From Anaerosporobacter faecicola (GTDB lineage: Bacteria; Bacillota; Clostridia; Lachnospirales; Lachnospiraceae): a stretch of 46,219 nt of DNA. The notes under the pieces were generated by a model. That model did no database searches. It was given only the letters and a program-made list of their open reading frames with translations, and had not been told where the DNA came from. The stretch covers positions 1 through 46,219 of the forward strand of contig NZ_JAAQRO010000007.1 in the NCBI RefSeq assembly GCF_012070565.1. Reading direction: 5' to 3'. This document shows, piece after piece, positions 1 to 7,983 of the stretch. The translations under genes were made by a program, and so were the position numbers. The number at the start of each line of letters is the position of its first letter. The stretch's first letter is position 1.

Positions 1-216
1 AACAATTTGTTTAATCTTTTTCAGAATCAACTAACCAAACTGGCTTATTGTTTCCGTTTGTCTTTCGACATTTGGGTGTATCTTCCGTTATCTCTAACTT
101 CCGATACGGTTTGTTCTTTATAAGAACCGAAAATCTTTTCGTGTTCATCTAAGTCAATGACTTGTGAACACTGGAATTTTCAAGGTTGTTTCACTGTTCA
201 GTTTTCAATGTTCCAT
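1..216 (-). promoter_or_regulatory. Probable rRNA operon leader (16S expected beyond left edge)
   Basis: This stretch, read on the minus strand, follows two consensus promoters and contains the boxA-like string ACATTGAAAACTGAAC (about 195-212) and a second CTTGAAAA string near 175-185, of the kind seen in Firmicute rRNA leaders. No 16S sequence is reached before position 1. The short plus-strand ORFs over it have no ribosome site and are not credible. That the transcript is rRNA is inference from promoter quality and leader motifs. Confidence 0.55.
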
Positions 217-297
217 GTTAGGTTCGAGAACTTGTCTCTTACTAACATTCTTGCCGACCGCTTTCGATTTGTTTCATTCGTTTGCGACAGCTTATCT

Positions 298-326
298 AGT
301 TTATCATGTTGCTGTTTGTTTGTCAA
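298..326 (-). promoter_or_regulatory. Promoter P2 of presumed rRNA operon
   Basis: On the minus strand TTGACA (326-321), a 17-bp spacer and TAAACT (303-298) are preceded by an extended -10 TG. An A-tract lies immediately upstream of the -35, like an UP element. It points off the left edge. Confidence 0.7.
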
Positions 327-444
327 GCATTTTTTTAAGAAATATATTCATTTCTCGTTTTTTCAGTAAATGTTTCCTTATCTTTCTTAGACTTGAACCA
401 TGATACTAATACATCGAAATATGCTCTCACAAACAACTTTTTAA

Positions 445-491
445 ATTATACAACATGTACTCTGATATGTCAACAAGTTTTTTGTTTTTTT
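445..491 (-). promoter_or_regulatory. Promoter P1 of presumed rRNA operon, with UP-like A-tracts
   Basis: Minus-strand TTGACA (473-468), exactly 17 bp, then TATAAT (450-445): a perfect consensus promoter. A-tracts at 474-491 sit directly upstream of the -35 as in rrn UP elements. Together with P2, 147 bp downstream, this is the tandem layout usual for rRNA operons. Confidence 0.75.
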
Positions 492-520
492 CGAAATGTT
501 TATACTATTCAAACATTTCG
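492..520. repeat. 10-bp inverted repeat upstream of P1
   Basis: CGAAATGTTT (492-501) and its exact reverse complement (511-520) are separated by 9 nt. No T-run follows on either strand, so it is not a terminator. It lies just upstream of the A-tracts of P1 and could be a protein-binding site. Confidence 0.4.
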
Positions 521-703
521 TAATCAACTTGTATTACTATAACAGCTTTTATTATAAATGTAAAGTATATTTTCACTATATAATCATGTTATATTATTCC
601 ATTGTATTCATTGCTCAGATTTATTAAACATAGTATCTCTTTATATTTCAATATGATTCTAAAATGATACTAGCTCTGTTAAAGTTGTTTATCATCTAAT
701 TCA

Positions 704-1003
704 GATATATATTCCTATAATGACATAATATCTAACTCCATAGACATTATATCATTATAAGAATATATTACCTCACAGATATTATAACTTTATAAAGCAC
801 ATTACCTCATAGTCATTATATTATTTTAAAATTATATTACCTCACAGTCATTATATCATTTTAAGAATATATTACTTCACAGACTTTATATCATTATAAG
901 AATATATTACTTTACAGACTTTATATCGAAATAAGAGTATATAAGATTACAAGTATTATTTCATTATAAAAACATCTAGCTTCACAGCTATTATCTAATA
1001 CAG
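704..1003. repeat. 35-bp degenerate tandem repeat
   Basis: Units start at 739, 774, 808, 843, 878, 913, 948 and 983, a 35-bp period with one 34-bp unit. The core is CA(C/T)AGnCATTATATCATT followed by A/T-rich sequence ending ATATTACCT. The inner units at 843 and 878 are the most alike; the outer ones, and a possible unit near 704, are decayed. There are no spacers and no open frame. The function is unknown. Positions 530-700 hold nothing I recognise. Confidence 0.75.
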
Positions 1004-1050
1004 GCAAATTAAACAGGCACAAACATAATTCTTCTCATGTTCGTGCCTGT
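1004..1050 (-). terminator. Terminator of Na/Pi cotransporter gene
   Basis: A 14-bp stem (1013-1026 with 1037-1050, one G/T-type mismatch) is followed on the minus strand by TTTAATTT. It lies 12 bp after the stop codon of the transporter. Confidence 0.7.
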
Positions 1051-1061
1051 CTAGCCATTAT

Positions 1062-2699
1062 TTAAGCGCTCATATATTCAGCAATATTTAAGATATGATC
1101 TCCAATTCTTTCAAAATCAGTGATCATTTCAGAATAGATTACACTAATATCACCCTTTGATTCATTCTTACGCAATCGACATAATTGATTTTCTCTATAA
1201 ATAACAGCCATTTCATCAATTCGTTCTTCCGCTTTCTGTACTTCATGAAATTTTTCTTCTATAATATGTGTTTCAAATAAATTAACATTATTTAATCCTG
1301 CTAATGTAACTCTCTTCATATCTTTTACTTCCATAATAACGGTTTCATCAAGCATCGAGTTTTTCTCTTGAAGTAGTTGTGAATAGCCGGAAATATTTAC
1401 AGCATGATCACTTATTCTTTCTATATTACTAATTATACTAAAATACATACTAATTTCCGTACCATCTTTTTCTGACATTTCCATTGACATAATGCTAGAA
1501 ATGTATTTTGAAATTTCAGCATTAAGGAAATCGATGTACTCTTCATTCATATTAATCTTATCTATTGCTTTTTCATCATAATGTAAAACTTGTTCAAATG
1601 AAAGATCAACGTTCTCTACCGCCAACTTATACATTCTGTTTACTTCATTATGAATCTGTGAAACTGCAACGCTAACACTACCTAATTTGTGGTTAACTAC
1701 TGTAGCTGGCGAAATAAATTGTAAACTCATCTCATCTTGTGTTTCATCTTCTCGTTCCGGAAGAATCTTCTTAGCAATAGCCTCAAGTTTTGTCCCCACT
1801 GGTAAAAGAAGTAATGTTGTTACGATATTAAATATTGTATGCACATTTGCAATCTGTGCTGCAGAATTATTTGGTGTCAAACTTACGACCCAATCCGTAA
1901 ATGGTACCAACATACAGATCGTAGTAAATACTACTGTTCCTATAATATTAAACATTAAGTGAATAATTGTTGTTCGTTTTGCATTACGTGTCGTCCCAAT
2001 AGATGCTAAAACTGCTGTAATACAGGTTCCAATATTTTGTCCAAATAATACATAGACAGAATTATGCAAAGAAATTGCTCCACTCATAGATAGTGCTTGT
2101 AATATTCCAACAGATGCAGAGGATGACTGAATAATTGCAGTAAATATTGCTCCAATTGCAATTCCTAGAAAAGGATTTGATAGATTTGTTACAGCATCCA
2201 TAAATATTTGAGAGTCACGTAAGCCGCTCATGCTACCACTCATCATCTCCATACCAATAAACAATACCCCTAGACCACTTACTATGTATCCAATATGATA
2301 TAGTTTCTTAGACTTAACAAACACAATAAATACGATACCTAAAAACGCAAAAACTGGTGCAATCACACCAACATCCAATGCAATTAATTGTCCCGTTATG
2401 GTAGTACCAATATTTGCACCCATAATAACCCATATTGCTTGTCTTAATGTCATCAATCTTGAATTAACAAATCCAACAACCATAACTGTTGTAGCAGACG
2501 ATGATTGAATAACTGCTGTGATTGCTGCTCCAACGATTACTCCTGTGATTCGATTGGAGGTTAATTTCTCAAGAATCTTCTTCATTTTATTACCGGCAGC
2601 TTTCTCTAGTCCGTCACTCATCATTTTCATTCCTAACAAAAATAATGCCAAACCACCTAGCAACGATAACACCTGTGTACTATTCATCTTAATATCCAT
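1062..2699 (-). CDS. Na/Pi cotransporter family protein (NptA/PhoU-like)
   Basis: This 545-residue protein matches the bacterial Na+/phosphate cotransporter family: an N-terminal membrane half with two inverted repeat motifs QSSSATT (about residue 65) and QSSSAS (about 187), then a cytoplasmic PhoU-like helical domain (about 340-540). It should move phosphate across the membrane with sodium, or set phosphate efflux, with the PhoU part as a regulatory domain. The start is uncertain: AAAGGGA lies only 1-2 nt before the annotated ATG, while the next ATG (Met5, 2687) is about 13 nt from it. The gene stands alone between its own promoter with a Pho-box-like array and its own terminator, and is transcribed toward the presumed rRNA operon. 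Confidence 0.9.
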   Translation of the reverse strand: MDIKMNSTQVLSLLGGLALFLLGMKMMSDGLEKAAGNKMKKILEKLTSNRITGVIVGAAITAVIQSSSATTVMVVGFVNSRLMTLRQAIWVIMGANIGTTITGQLIALDVGVIAPVFAFLGIVFIVFVKSKKLYHIGYIVSGLGVLFIGMEMMSGSMSGLRDSQIFMDAVTNLSNPFLGIAIGAIFTAIIQSSSASVGILQALSMSGAISLHNSVYVLFGQNIGTCITAVLASIGTTRNAKRTTIIHLMFNIIGTVVFTTICMLVPFTDWVVSLTPNNSAAQIANVHTIFNIVTTLLLLPVGTKLEAIAKKILPEREDETQDEMSLQFISPATVVNHKLGSVSVAVSQIHNEVNRMYKLAVENVDLSFEQVLHYDEKAIDKINMNEEYIDFLNAEISKYISSIMSMEMSEKDGTEISMYFSIISNIERISDHAVNISGYSQLLQEKNSMLDETVIMEVKDMKRVTLAGLNNVNLFETHIIEEKFHEVQKAEERIDEMAVIYRENQLCRLRKNESKGDISVIYSEMITDFERIGDHILNIAEYMSA

Positions 2700-2742
2700 T
2701 CCCTTTCATAAGTCTGGCGACTTTGCATAAAGCACAAATCGC

Positions 2743-2766
2743 CGTGTGTAAGGTTCCTCACACACA
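2743..2766. other. Leader hairpin upstream of Na/Pi gene
   Basis: GTGTGTAAGG and CCTCACACAC form an almost perfect 10-bp stem with a 2-nt loop in the leader of the transporter mRNA, about 45 nt before its start. No T-run follows. It may influence translation or stability. Confidence 0.3.
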
Positions 2767-2835
2767 CCAGTACTCTTCCTTTTTTGTTAAGCAGTCATAT
2801 CTTTTGTAGAGTAAAAACATAAACTGCCATTATTA

Positions 2836-2913
2836 TTATACATCAGGTTTTCTATTCTTTATGCTAATATTCCGTTAAGAAAATTCTTCATCAATTCTTC
2901 ATGTATTCTTTTA
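2836..2913 (-). promoter_or_regulatory. Promoter with Pho-box-like 11-bp direct repeats
   Basis: A minus-strand TATAAT (2841-2836) has a poor -35 (CATAAA, 2864-2859). Upstream are three direct repeats ATTCTTCAT, ATTCTTCAT, ATTCTTTTA starting at 2883, 2894 and 2905, an exact 11-bp period. Eleven-bp spaced repeats next to a weak -35 are the hallmark of PhoP/PhoB-activated promoters, which fits the phosphate transporter downstream. Assignment to PhoP is inference. Confidence 0.45.
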
Positions 2914-3146
2914 ATTCAACCTCTTTGTAGACTTAAAGAAATCAACTGTTTAGAGGCAAATTCATTTCATTTAAAAAACTGCAAAGAAAAAAATGTACTT
3001 CGTACACTTTCACGTTAATAACAATTTCAAAATACACTTTGTTCTTCGCACAAGCACAGTCACCTTCAGCTAACATCTACCTAATGTGCGAGTGTGCTTC
3101 TCTCGGAGGTTTTTTTAATAGGAACGTCGGAAGACTTTCCTATTAC

Positions 3147-3186
3147 AAAAAAAACTATCATCTCAGCATAACTGCGAAATGATAGT
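3147..3186 (-). terminator. Terminator of spoVG
   Basis: ACTATCAT...ATGATAGT stem (3154-3186) followed on the minus strand by eight T residues, immediately after the spoVG stop. Confidence 0.85.
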
Positions 3187-3193
3187 CTCTTTA

Positions 3194-3475
3194 TTATTCT
3201 TCGTCAACAGTATCAGTTTCTAATATTGCAATTTCATACTTTTCAAGAATGATCTTTTGAATACGATCTCTTGTTTCTGAATTAATCGGATGTGCAATAT
3301 CTCTGTATTCTCCATCACCTGCTCTGCGACTAGGCATTGCGATAAACAGTCCTTTCTCACCTTCTATAACTTTGATGTCATGTACGACAAACTCGTTATC
3401 CAATGTGATTGATACAACTGCTTTCATTTTGCCTTCTTTACTTACTTTTCTTACTCGAACGTCTGTAATCTGCAT
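3194..3475 (-). CDS. spoVG: Septation protein / RNA-DNA binding regulator SpoVG
   Basis: The 93-residue protein is a clear SpoVG: it starts [11 protein letters not shown] and carries the conserved core FIAMPSRR around residues 46-53 and the DIAHPI block near 60. SpoVG is a small dimeric regulator that binds nucleic acid and affects sporulation septation, capsule and virulence genes in Firmicutes. AAAGGGGG lies 9 nt upstream of the ATG. It lies about 110 bp downstream of glgD on the same strand, separated by an imperfect hairpin, so read-through from glgCD is possible. I found no convincing sigma-H promoter. A strong terminator follows. Confidence 0.95.
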   Translation of the reverse strand: MQITDVRVRKVSKEGKMKAVVSITLDNEFVVHDIKVIEGEKGLFIAMPSRRAGDGEYRDIAHPINSETRDRIQKIILEKYEIAILETDTVDEE

Positions 3476-3542
3476 TTGAGTAAACCCCCTTTGGTTTGAA
3501 CTTAAGTCAATTTTTAGGTCATATTCTCGCTATATTTATGAA

Positions 3543-3563
3543 GAGAATCTTAAAGATTCTCTC
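3543..3563 (-). terminator. Weak hairpin between glgD and spoVG
   Basis: Perfect 9-bp stem AGAGAATCT/AGATTCTCT with a 3-nt loop, but followed on the minus strand by TCATAAATA rather than a T-run. It is probably a leaky terminator or RNA stabiliser, leaving glgCD-spoVG read-through possible. Confidence 0.35.
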
Positions 3564-3583
3564 TGCGACATAATTATAAATTG

Positions 3584-4705
3584 CTATAATACATATCGTT
3601 CATTTTTCTCAATGACAATCTTAATATCTCCATTTTCACCAACATGTCTTGTATTCGAACGAATGGTATCTCGACTCTCAACGATACAGTTTTCAATGTA
3701 AGTATTGTCCCCAATATGAACATCATTCAAAATAATTGAGTTCTTAATAACACAATTATTTCCTATATACACCTTCTTAAATAGAACAGAATTTTCTACA
3801 ACACCATTAATAATACAACCACTAGAGACTAAGCTGTTTGCAACATATGCACCTTTATTGTATTTGGCTGGTGGCAGATCATCAATTTTACTATATACAC
3901 CTGGATACTCCTTAAAGAAATAGTCTCTGATCTCTTTGTTAAGGAAGTCCATATTTGTCTTATAATAAGACTCTACTGTCGCAATATTGCTCCAGTAACT
4001 TTCCAAATTATACGCATAGATTTTCTTCAAGTTTTTGTATCGGATTAGTATATCCTTTACAAAATCATGACGTTCCTCTAATGCTGATTTTTCAATCAAT
4101 TCAATTAATTGTCGTCTTCTAATTACATAAACCCCTGCTGATACGGTATTTTCCGTAGTTACAATTGGTTTTTCTTCAAATTCCTCAATTCTACCGTCTT
4201 CGTTAGTCTTAATAACTCCAAATCGACTGGCATCTTCGTTTTCATCGAGTTTTTTGCAAACAACTGTTATGTCTGCTTTCTTAGCAATATGATATTCTAA
4301 GACTTTATTATAATCTAACTTATAAACTCCATCACCAGAAGCAATGATGACATATGGCTCATGGCTATTCTTTAAGAAGCTTAAGTTCTGATACATCGCA
4401 TCTGCCGTTCCACGGAACCAGAAACTATTATCAACTGTAATTGTTGGATTGAATACGAACAATCCTCCTTGTTTTCTACCAAAATCCCACCATTTAGAGG
4501 AATTCAAGTGTTCATTCAATGATTTAGCATTATATTGTGTAAATACTGCTACTTTTTGTATATGGGAATTTGACATATTACTCAAAGCAAAATCAATGCT
4601 TCGATATCCACCTGCAACAGGCATTGCTGCTATTGCACGCTTGTTTGACAATTCCTTCATTCTGTTACTATTACCACCCGCTAATACAATTCCTATTGCT
4701 CTCAT
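3584..4705 (-). CDS. glgD: Glycogen biosynthesis protein GlgD
   Basis: The 373-residue protein has an N-terminal nucleotidyltransferase fold and C-terminal left-handed beta-helix hexapeptide repeats (about 280-360), like ADP-glucose pyrophosphorylase. Its phosphate-binding loop reads LAGGNSNRMKEL instead of the GGxGxRL of GlgC, a degeneration typical of GlgD, the non-catalytic or weakly catalytic subunit that pairs with GlgC in Firmicutes. SGDGVYKLDY keeps the catalytic-type Asp. Its ATG overlaps the glgC stop (TAATG), so the subunits are translationally coupled and probably made in equal amounts. Confidence 0.93.
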   Translation of the reverse strand: MRAIGIVLAGGNSNRMKELSNKRAIAAMPVAGGYRSIDFALSNMSNSHIQKVAVFTQYNAKSLNEHLNSSKWWDFGRKQGGLFVFNPTITVDNSFWFRGTADAMYQNLSFLKNSHEPYVIIASGDGVYKLDYNKVLEYHIAKKADITVVCKKLDENEDASRFGVIKTNEDGRIEEFEEKPIVTTENTVSAGVYVIRRRQLIELIEKSALEERHDFVKDILIRYKNLKKIYAYNLESYWSNIATVESYYKTNMDFLNKEIRDYFFKEYPGVYSKIDDLPPAKYNKGAYVANSLVSSGCIINGVVENSVLFKKVYIGNNCVIKNSIILNDVHIGDNTYIENCIVESRDTIRSNTRHVGENGDIKIVIEKNERYVL

Positions 4706-5976
4706 TATAGATCACCTGCCTTAATTAAAGTCTCTCCACTTGGTAAATAACCATCCGGATAATCCTCTGGTACCGTTGCTCCTGAAATAGCGGTATTCTT
4801 ACCAACTTTAACATTGTCAGGTATATACGAATTCTCACCGATTGTCACTAAACCAAAAGCATAGATATTAGGTTCTACAACATTAGGTACTTCATCACCA
4901 ATACCAAGTTCAACATTATTTCCAATATCAACATTCTCGGCAATGATTGCTTTGTTAATCTTGCAATTATTCTCTATTCGGGAGGAGGTCATAATGATTG
5001 AATCTCTTACTACGGTACCTTCTCCTATATAAACGCCAGAACCAATGACAGAATTATAAACCTCTCCATATATTTCTGCACCTTCTCCAATAATTGCCTT
5101 GTCAACCTTTGCTTGGCTTGCAATGTATTGTGGTGGAATAATCTCACTCTTTGTATAGATCTTCCAGAATTCCTCATACAGATTGAATTCAGGTATTAAA
5201 TCAATTAATTCCATATTCGCTTCCCAATAGGCGCCCAAAGTACCTACATCTTTCCAATATCCGTTATACTCATATGCAAAGATGCGGTTTCCATTCTCAT
5301 GACAGTATGGAATAATATGTTTACCAAAGTCACAGCCCTTTTGGTCTGATAATTGAATCAATGCATTCTTTAGAATCTTCCAACTAAATATGTAGATTCC
5401 CATAGAAGCTAAATTACTTCTTGGCACTTTTGGTTTCTCTTGAAAGTCTTTAATTTGCCCATGTTCATCAGTGATTACTACTCCAAATCGGCTTGCTTCT
5501 TCCATTGGCACTGGAATTGTTGCGATTGTTACATCTGCATTATTTGACTTGTGATACTCTAACATTACTTCATAATCCATTTTGTAAATATGATCTCCGC
5601 CAAGGATTAATACATATTCCGGATTATAATACTCCATATATTCAAGGTTTTGATATATTGCATTCGCAGTTCCCGTATACCATTCACTACTATTACTCTT
5701 TTCATAAGGAGGTAAAATGGATACACCACCAATATTCCTATCTAAATCCCATGGAATTCCTATCCCAATATGTGTATTAAGACGTAGAGGTTGATATTGT
5801 GTTAGTACACCAACGGTATCAACTCCAGAATTAATACAATTACTTAGCGGGAAATCAATAATACGATATTTCCCTCCAAACGCAACAGCAGGCTTCGCAA
5901 CTTTTGATGTTAATACTCCCAGTCTTGAACCTTGTCCCCCAGCAAGTAACATTGCTATCATTTCTTTTCTAATCAC
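4705..5976 (-). CDS. glgC: Glucose-1-phosphate adenylyltransferase GlgC
   Basis: The 423-residue protein is a canonical ADP-glucose pyrophosphorylase, making ADP-glucose from glucose-1-phosphate and ATP as the committed step of glycogen synthesis. It shows the LAGGQGSRL loop (residues 11-19), [10 protein letters not shown] with the catalytic-type Asp128, a sugar-binding FQEKP block, and C-terminal hexapeptide repeats. The start is GTG (5976): AGAGGTGA lies 4 nt upstream, while the next Met (residue 6) is too far away. A promoter lies directly upstream and glgD follows with a 1-nt overlap. No glgA or glgB is in the window. Confidence 0.96.
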   Translation of the reverse strand: MIRKEMIAMLLAGGQGSRLGVLTSKVAKPAVAFGGKYRIIDFPLSNCINSGVDTVGVLTQYQPLRLNTHIGIGIPWDLDRNIGGVSILPPYEKSNSSEWYTGTANAIYQNLEYMEYYNPEYVLILGGDHIYKMDYEVMLEYHKSNNADVTIATIPVPMEEASRFGVVITDEHGQIKDFQEKPKVPRSNLASMGIYIFSWKILKNALIQLSDQKGCDFGKHIIPYCHENGNRIFAYEYNGYWKDVGTLGAYWEANMELIDLIPEFNLYEEFWKIYTKSEIIPPQYIASQAKVDKAIIGEGAEIYGEVYNSVIGSGVYIGEGTVVRDSIIMTSSRIENNCKINKAIIAENVDIGNNVELGIGDEVPNVVEPNIYAFGLVTIGENSYIPDNVKVGKNTAISGATVPEDYPDGYLPSGETLIKAGDL

Positions 5977-6006
5977 GTAATCACCTCTTGTTGTTTTATA
6001 ATTATA

Positions 6007-6035
6007 ATTATACCATGAATTCTTTTAAATGTGAA
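6007..6035 (-). promoter_or_regulatory. Promoter of glgC-glgD
   Basis: Minus-strand TTCACA (6035-6030), 17 bp, TATAAT (6012-6007), about 30 bp before the glgC GTG. Confidence 0.7.
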
Positions 6036-6147
6036 CAAATTTTTCCATATAAAATTTATTTTTTTGTAACTAATCTACTAACCCATTTTTTTCACTACTC
6101 CAATTCATTGTAATATTTGCCTTCTCCTTAGCATATTTTCATAATTT

Positions 6148-6254
6148 TTCCGAGCCATTCCATATCATGGTATAATGAATAAAGATAAAATATGTATAGA
6201 TATATTTACCATACCTCATTTTCTATTTGTTTTTTTCATAGAAATGGTTATAAT
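6148..6254 (+). promoter_or_regulatory. Candidate promoters for murC
   Basis: Two plus-strand TATAAT boxes, at 6171-6176 (TG-extended type, weak -35 near 6148) and 6249-6254 (TTGTTT at 6227, 16 bp), precede murC. Either could serve. The rest of 5977-6300 shows no gene. Confidence 0.4.
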
Positions 6255-6300
6255 AACAATATATTATCATATACTAATTTAGAATAGGAAGTGTCGTTCC

Positions 6301-7692
6301 ATGTATAAAATTAATTTTAACGAACCAATCCACATTCATTTTATAGGCATTGGTGGAATCAGTATGAGTGGTTTTGCTGAACTGTTACATACAGCAGGTT
6401 TTACTATCAGTGGTTCCGATTCAAAAAAGAGCAAAATAACAGAGCACCTAGAAGCAAAAGGCATTACTATATTATATGGTCAAAAAGCTTCAAATATTAC
6501 TCCTGATATAGATTTAGTTGTATATACCGCTGCAATTCACGAAGATAATCCGGAAATGCAGGCTGTATTACAACATAACATTCCTCGAATGGACCGTGCA
6601 GAAATGGTTGGTCAGGTTATGTTAAACTATCAGAATGCGATTGCTATTTCAGGTACTCACGGCAAAACAACTACTACATCTATGCTTTCCCAAATCTTTC
6701 TGGAAGGCAACCTCGACCCAACAATTTCTGTTGGCGGTATACTCAAAGCAATCCACGGAAATATCCGAATCGGTAATTCAGAGAACTTCCTTATTGAAGC
6801 TTGCGAATACACCAATAGTTTTCTAAAATTCAATCCAAAATATAGTATTATCCTGAACATTGAAGAAGATCATCTTGACTTTTTCAAAGATATTAATGAT
6901 ATCCGACATTCTTTCCATTTATTTGCTAAGAGACTTCCTGATGATGGTGTATTATTCATTAATGGAGAAATCGAAAATTATGAAGAGATTACCAAAGATC
7001 TTGCCTGCAAAGTTGTAACCTATGGTATTGATAATGGAAATCCAACTGCATATACGTATAGTGCAACGAACATTACGTTTAATGAAGATGGCTATGGCGA
7101 ATATGATTTACTTCATAATGGTTCATTCGTAGACCATATCACATTAGGGGTTGTAGGAATTCACAATGTATCAAACTCCTTACCTGTTATTGGTTTATCT
7201 ATTGAACAAAATATTCCTATGGAAGCCATTAAGAAAGGACTTACCATCTTTCATGGTACAGAAAGACGATTTGAATACAAGGGTGAAGTTGCTGGCATTA
7301 CTATCATTGATGATTATGCCCATCATCCAACAGAAATCAAGGCAACACTTGAAGCAGCAAAACGTTATCCACATAAATCTACTTGGTGTGTTTTCCAACC
7401 ACACACCTATACACGTACAAAAGCTTTCTTAAAAGAGTTTGCAGAAGCACTTACTTTAGCTGATAAAATTGTTTTAACAGATATCTATGCAGCACGTGAA
7501 GTCAACACAGGAGAGATTTCTGCCCGCGATCTGCAAGCTGAGCTCCAAAAACTTGGTAAGGAAGTTTACTATTTCCCTGCTTTTGATGAAATTGAAAACT
7601 TTTTATTACAAAATTGTACTAACGGTGATTTGTTGATAACTATGGGTGCTGGAGACGTTGTTTCTATTGGAGAATCCCTATTAGGTAAATAG
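6301..7692 (+). CDS. murC: UDP-N-acetylmuramate--L-alanine ligase MurC
   Basis: The 463-residue cytoplasmic Mur ligase adds L-alanine to UDP-MurNAc using ATP, the first amino-acid step of the peptidoglycan stem. Visible features are the N-terminal UDP-binding loop IGIGGISMSG (about 15-24), the ATP loop GTHGKTTTTS (118-127), the central NIEEDHLDFF block and C-terminal HPTE and TMGAGD motifs. Length is standard. AGGAAGTG about 7-10 nt upstream supports the ATG. It appears monocistronic: its own promoter region, a perfect 18-bp terminator, and a DnaA-box cluster behind it. Confidence 0.97.
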   Translation: MYKINFNEPIHIHFIGIGGISMSGFAELLHTAGFTISGSDSKKSKITEHLEAKGITILYGQKASNITPDIDLVVYTAAIHEDNPEMQAVLQHNIPRMDRAEMVGQVMLNYQNAIAISGTHGKTTTTSMLSQIFLEGNLDPTISVGGILKAIHGNIRIGNSENFLIEACEYTNSFLKFNPKYSIILNIEEDHLDFFKDINDIRHSFHLFAKRLPDDGVLFINGEIENYEEITKDLACKVVTYGIDNGNPTAYTYSATNITFNEDGYGEYDLLHNGSFVDHITLGVVGIHNVSNSLPVIGLSIEQNIPMEAIKKGLTIFHGTERRFEYKGEVAGITIIDDYAHHPTEIKATLEAAKRYPHKSTWCVFQPHTYTRTKAFLKEFAEALTLADKIVLTDIYAAREVNTGEISARDLQAELQKLGKEVYYFPAFDEIENFLLQNCTNGDLLITMGAGDVVSIGESLLGK

Positions 7693-7854
7693 TTATCCAC
7701 ATAATCCACAATCTTATCAACAATTTTTTTCGGATAAGATTGTGGATTATTTTTTTATTTTTTTCTTGCAGGGGTATCCTGTTTCTCGGTACCTGTCCTA
7801 TTTTCTTTTTTCACCGCCATATGTTATCCACAATATCCACAATTTCTATCCACA
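7693..7854. promoter_or_regulatory. Cluster of DnaA boxes upstream of dnaD
   Basis: Two perfect DnaA boxes TTATCCACA (7693-7701, 7824-7832) and one-mismatch boxes TAATCCACA (7702-7710), ATATCCACA (7833-7841) and CTATCCACA (7846-7854) all lie in one orientation, with an opposite near-box at 7741-7749. Spacings of 9 and 13 bp suggest cooperative binding. The first pair overlaps the murC terminator; the second group lies about 55-85 bp before the dnaD -10. Confidence 0.65.
7701..7757 (+). terminator. Terminator of murC
   Basis: Perfect 18-bp stem (7701-7718 with 7733-7750) followed by a T-run. Confidence 0.9.
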
Positions 7855-7885
7855 TTCCAAAAACATTCCCATCCAAAATCCCCTA

Positions 7886-7914
7886 TTTGCATTATGACCT
7901 GATTATGCTATAAT
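7886..7914 (+). promoter_or_regulatory. Promoter of dnaD-dnaC
   Basis: TATAAT at 7909-7914 with extended TGC and a TTTGCA-type -35 at 7886-7891 (17 bp). It sits just downstream of the DnaA boxes, which could regulate it. Confidence 0.55.
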
Positions 7915-7983
7915 GTTAAAACATTGGGTAACAAAGCAAGAAACCGCACGTAAATCGCAAGTTAGCAGAAAGGATATGTCCGT

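Noticed and set aside
157-403. Short plus-strand ORFs in the left region
   Set aside because: No ribosome sites, unlikely composition, and they lie across the rRNA-type leader and promoter.
704-1003. 35-bp repeats as a CRISPR array
   Set aside because: Units are directly joined with no unique spacers and are degenerate; no cas genes are nearby.
3117-3144. AATAGGAA/TTCCTATT inverted repeat as a plus-strand terminator
   Set aside because: It is followed by an A-run, not T, on both reading directions, and no plus-strand gene precedes it.
7693-7854. DnaA-box cluster as the chromosome origin oriC
   Set aside because: No dnaA, dnaN, rpmH or clear unwinding element flanks it; a regulatory or titration role is more likely.
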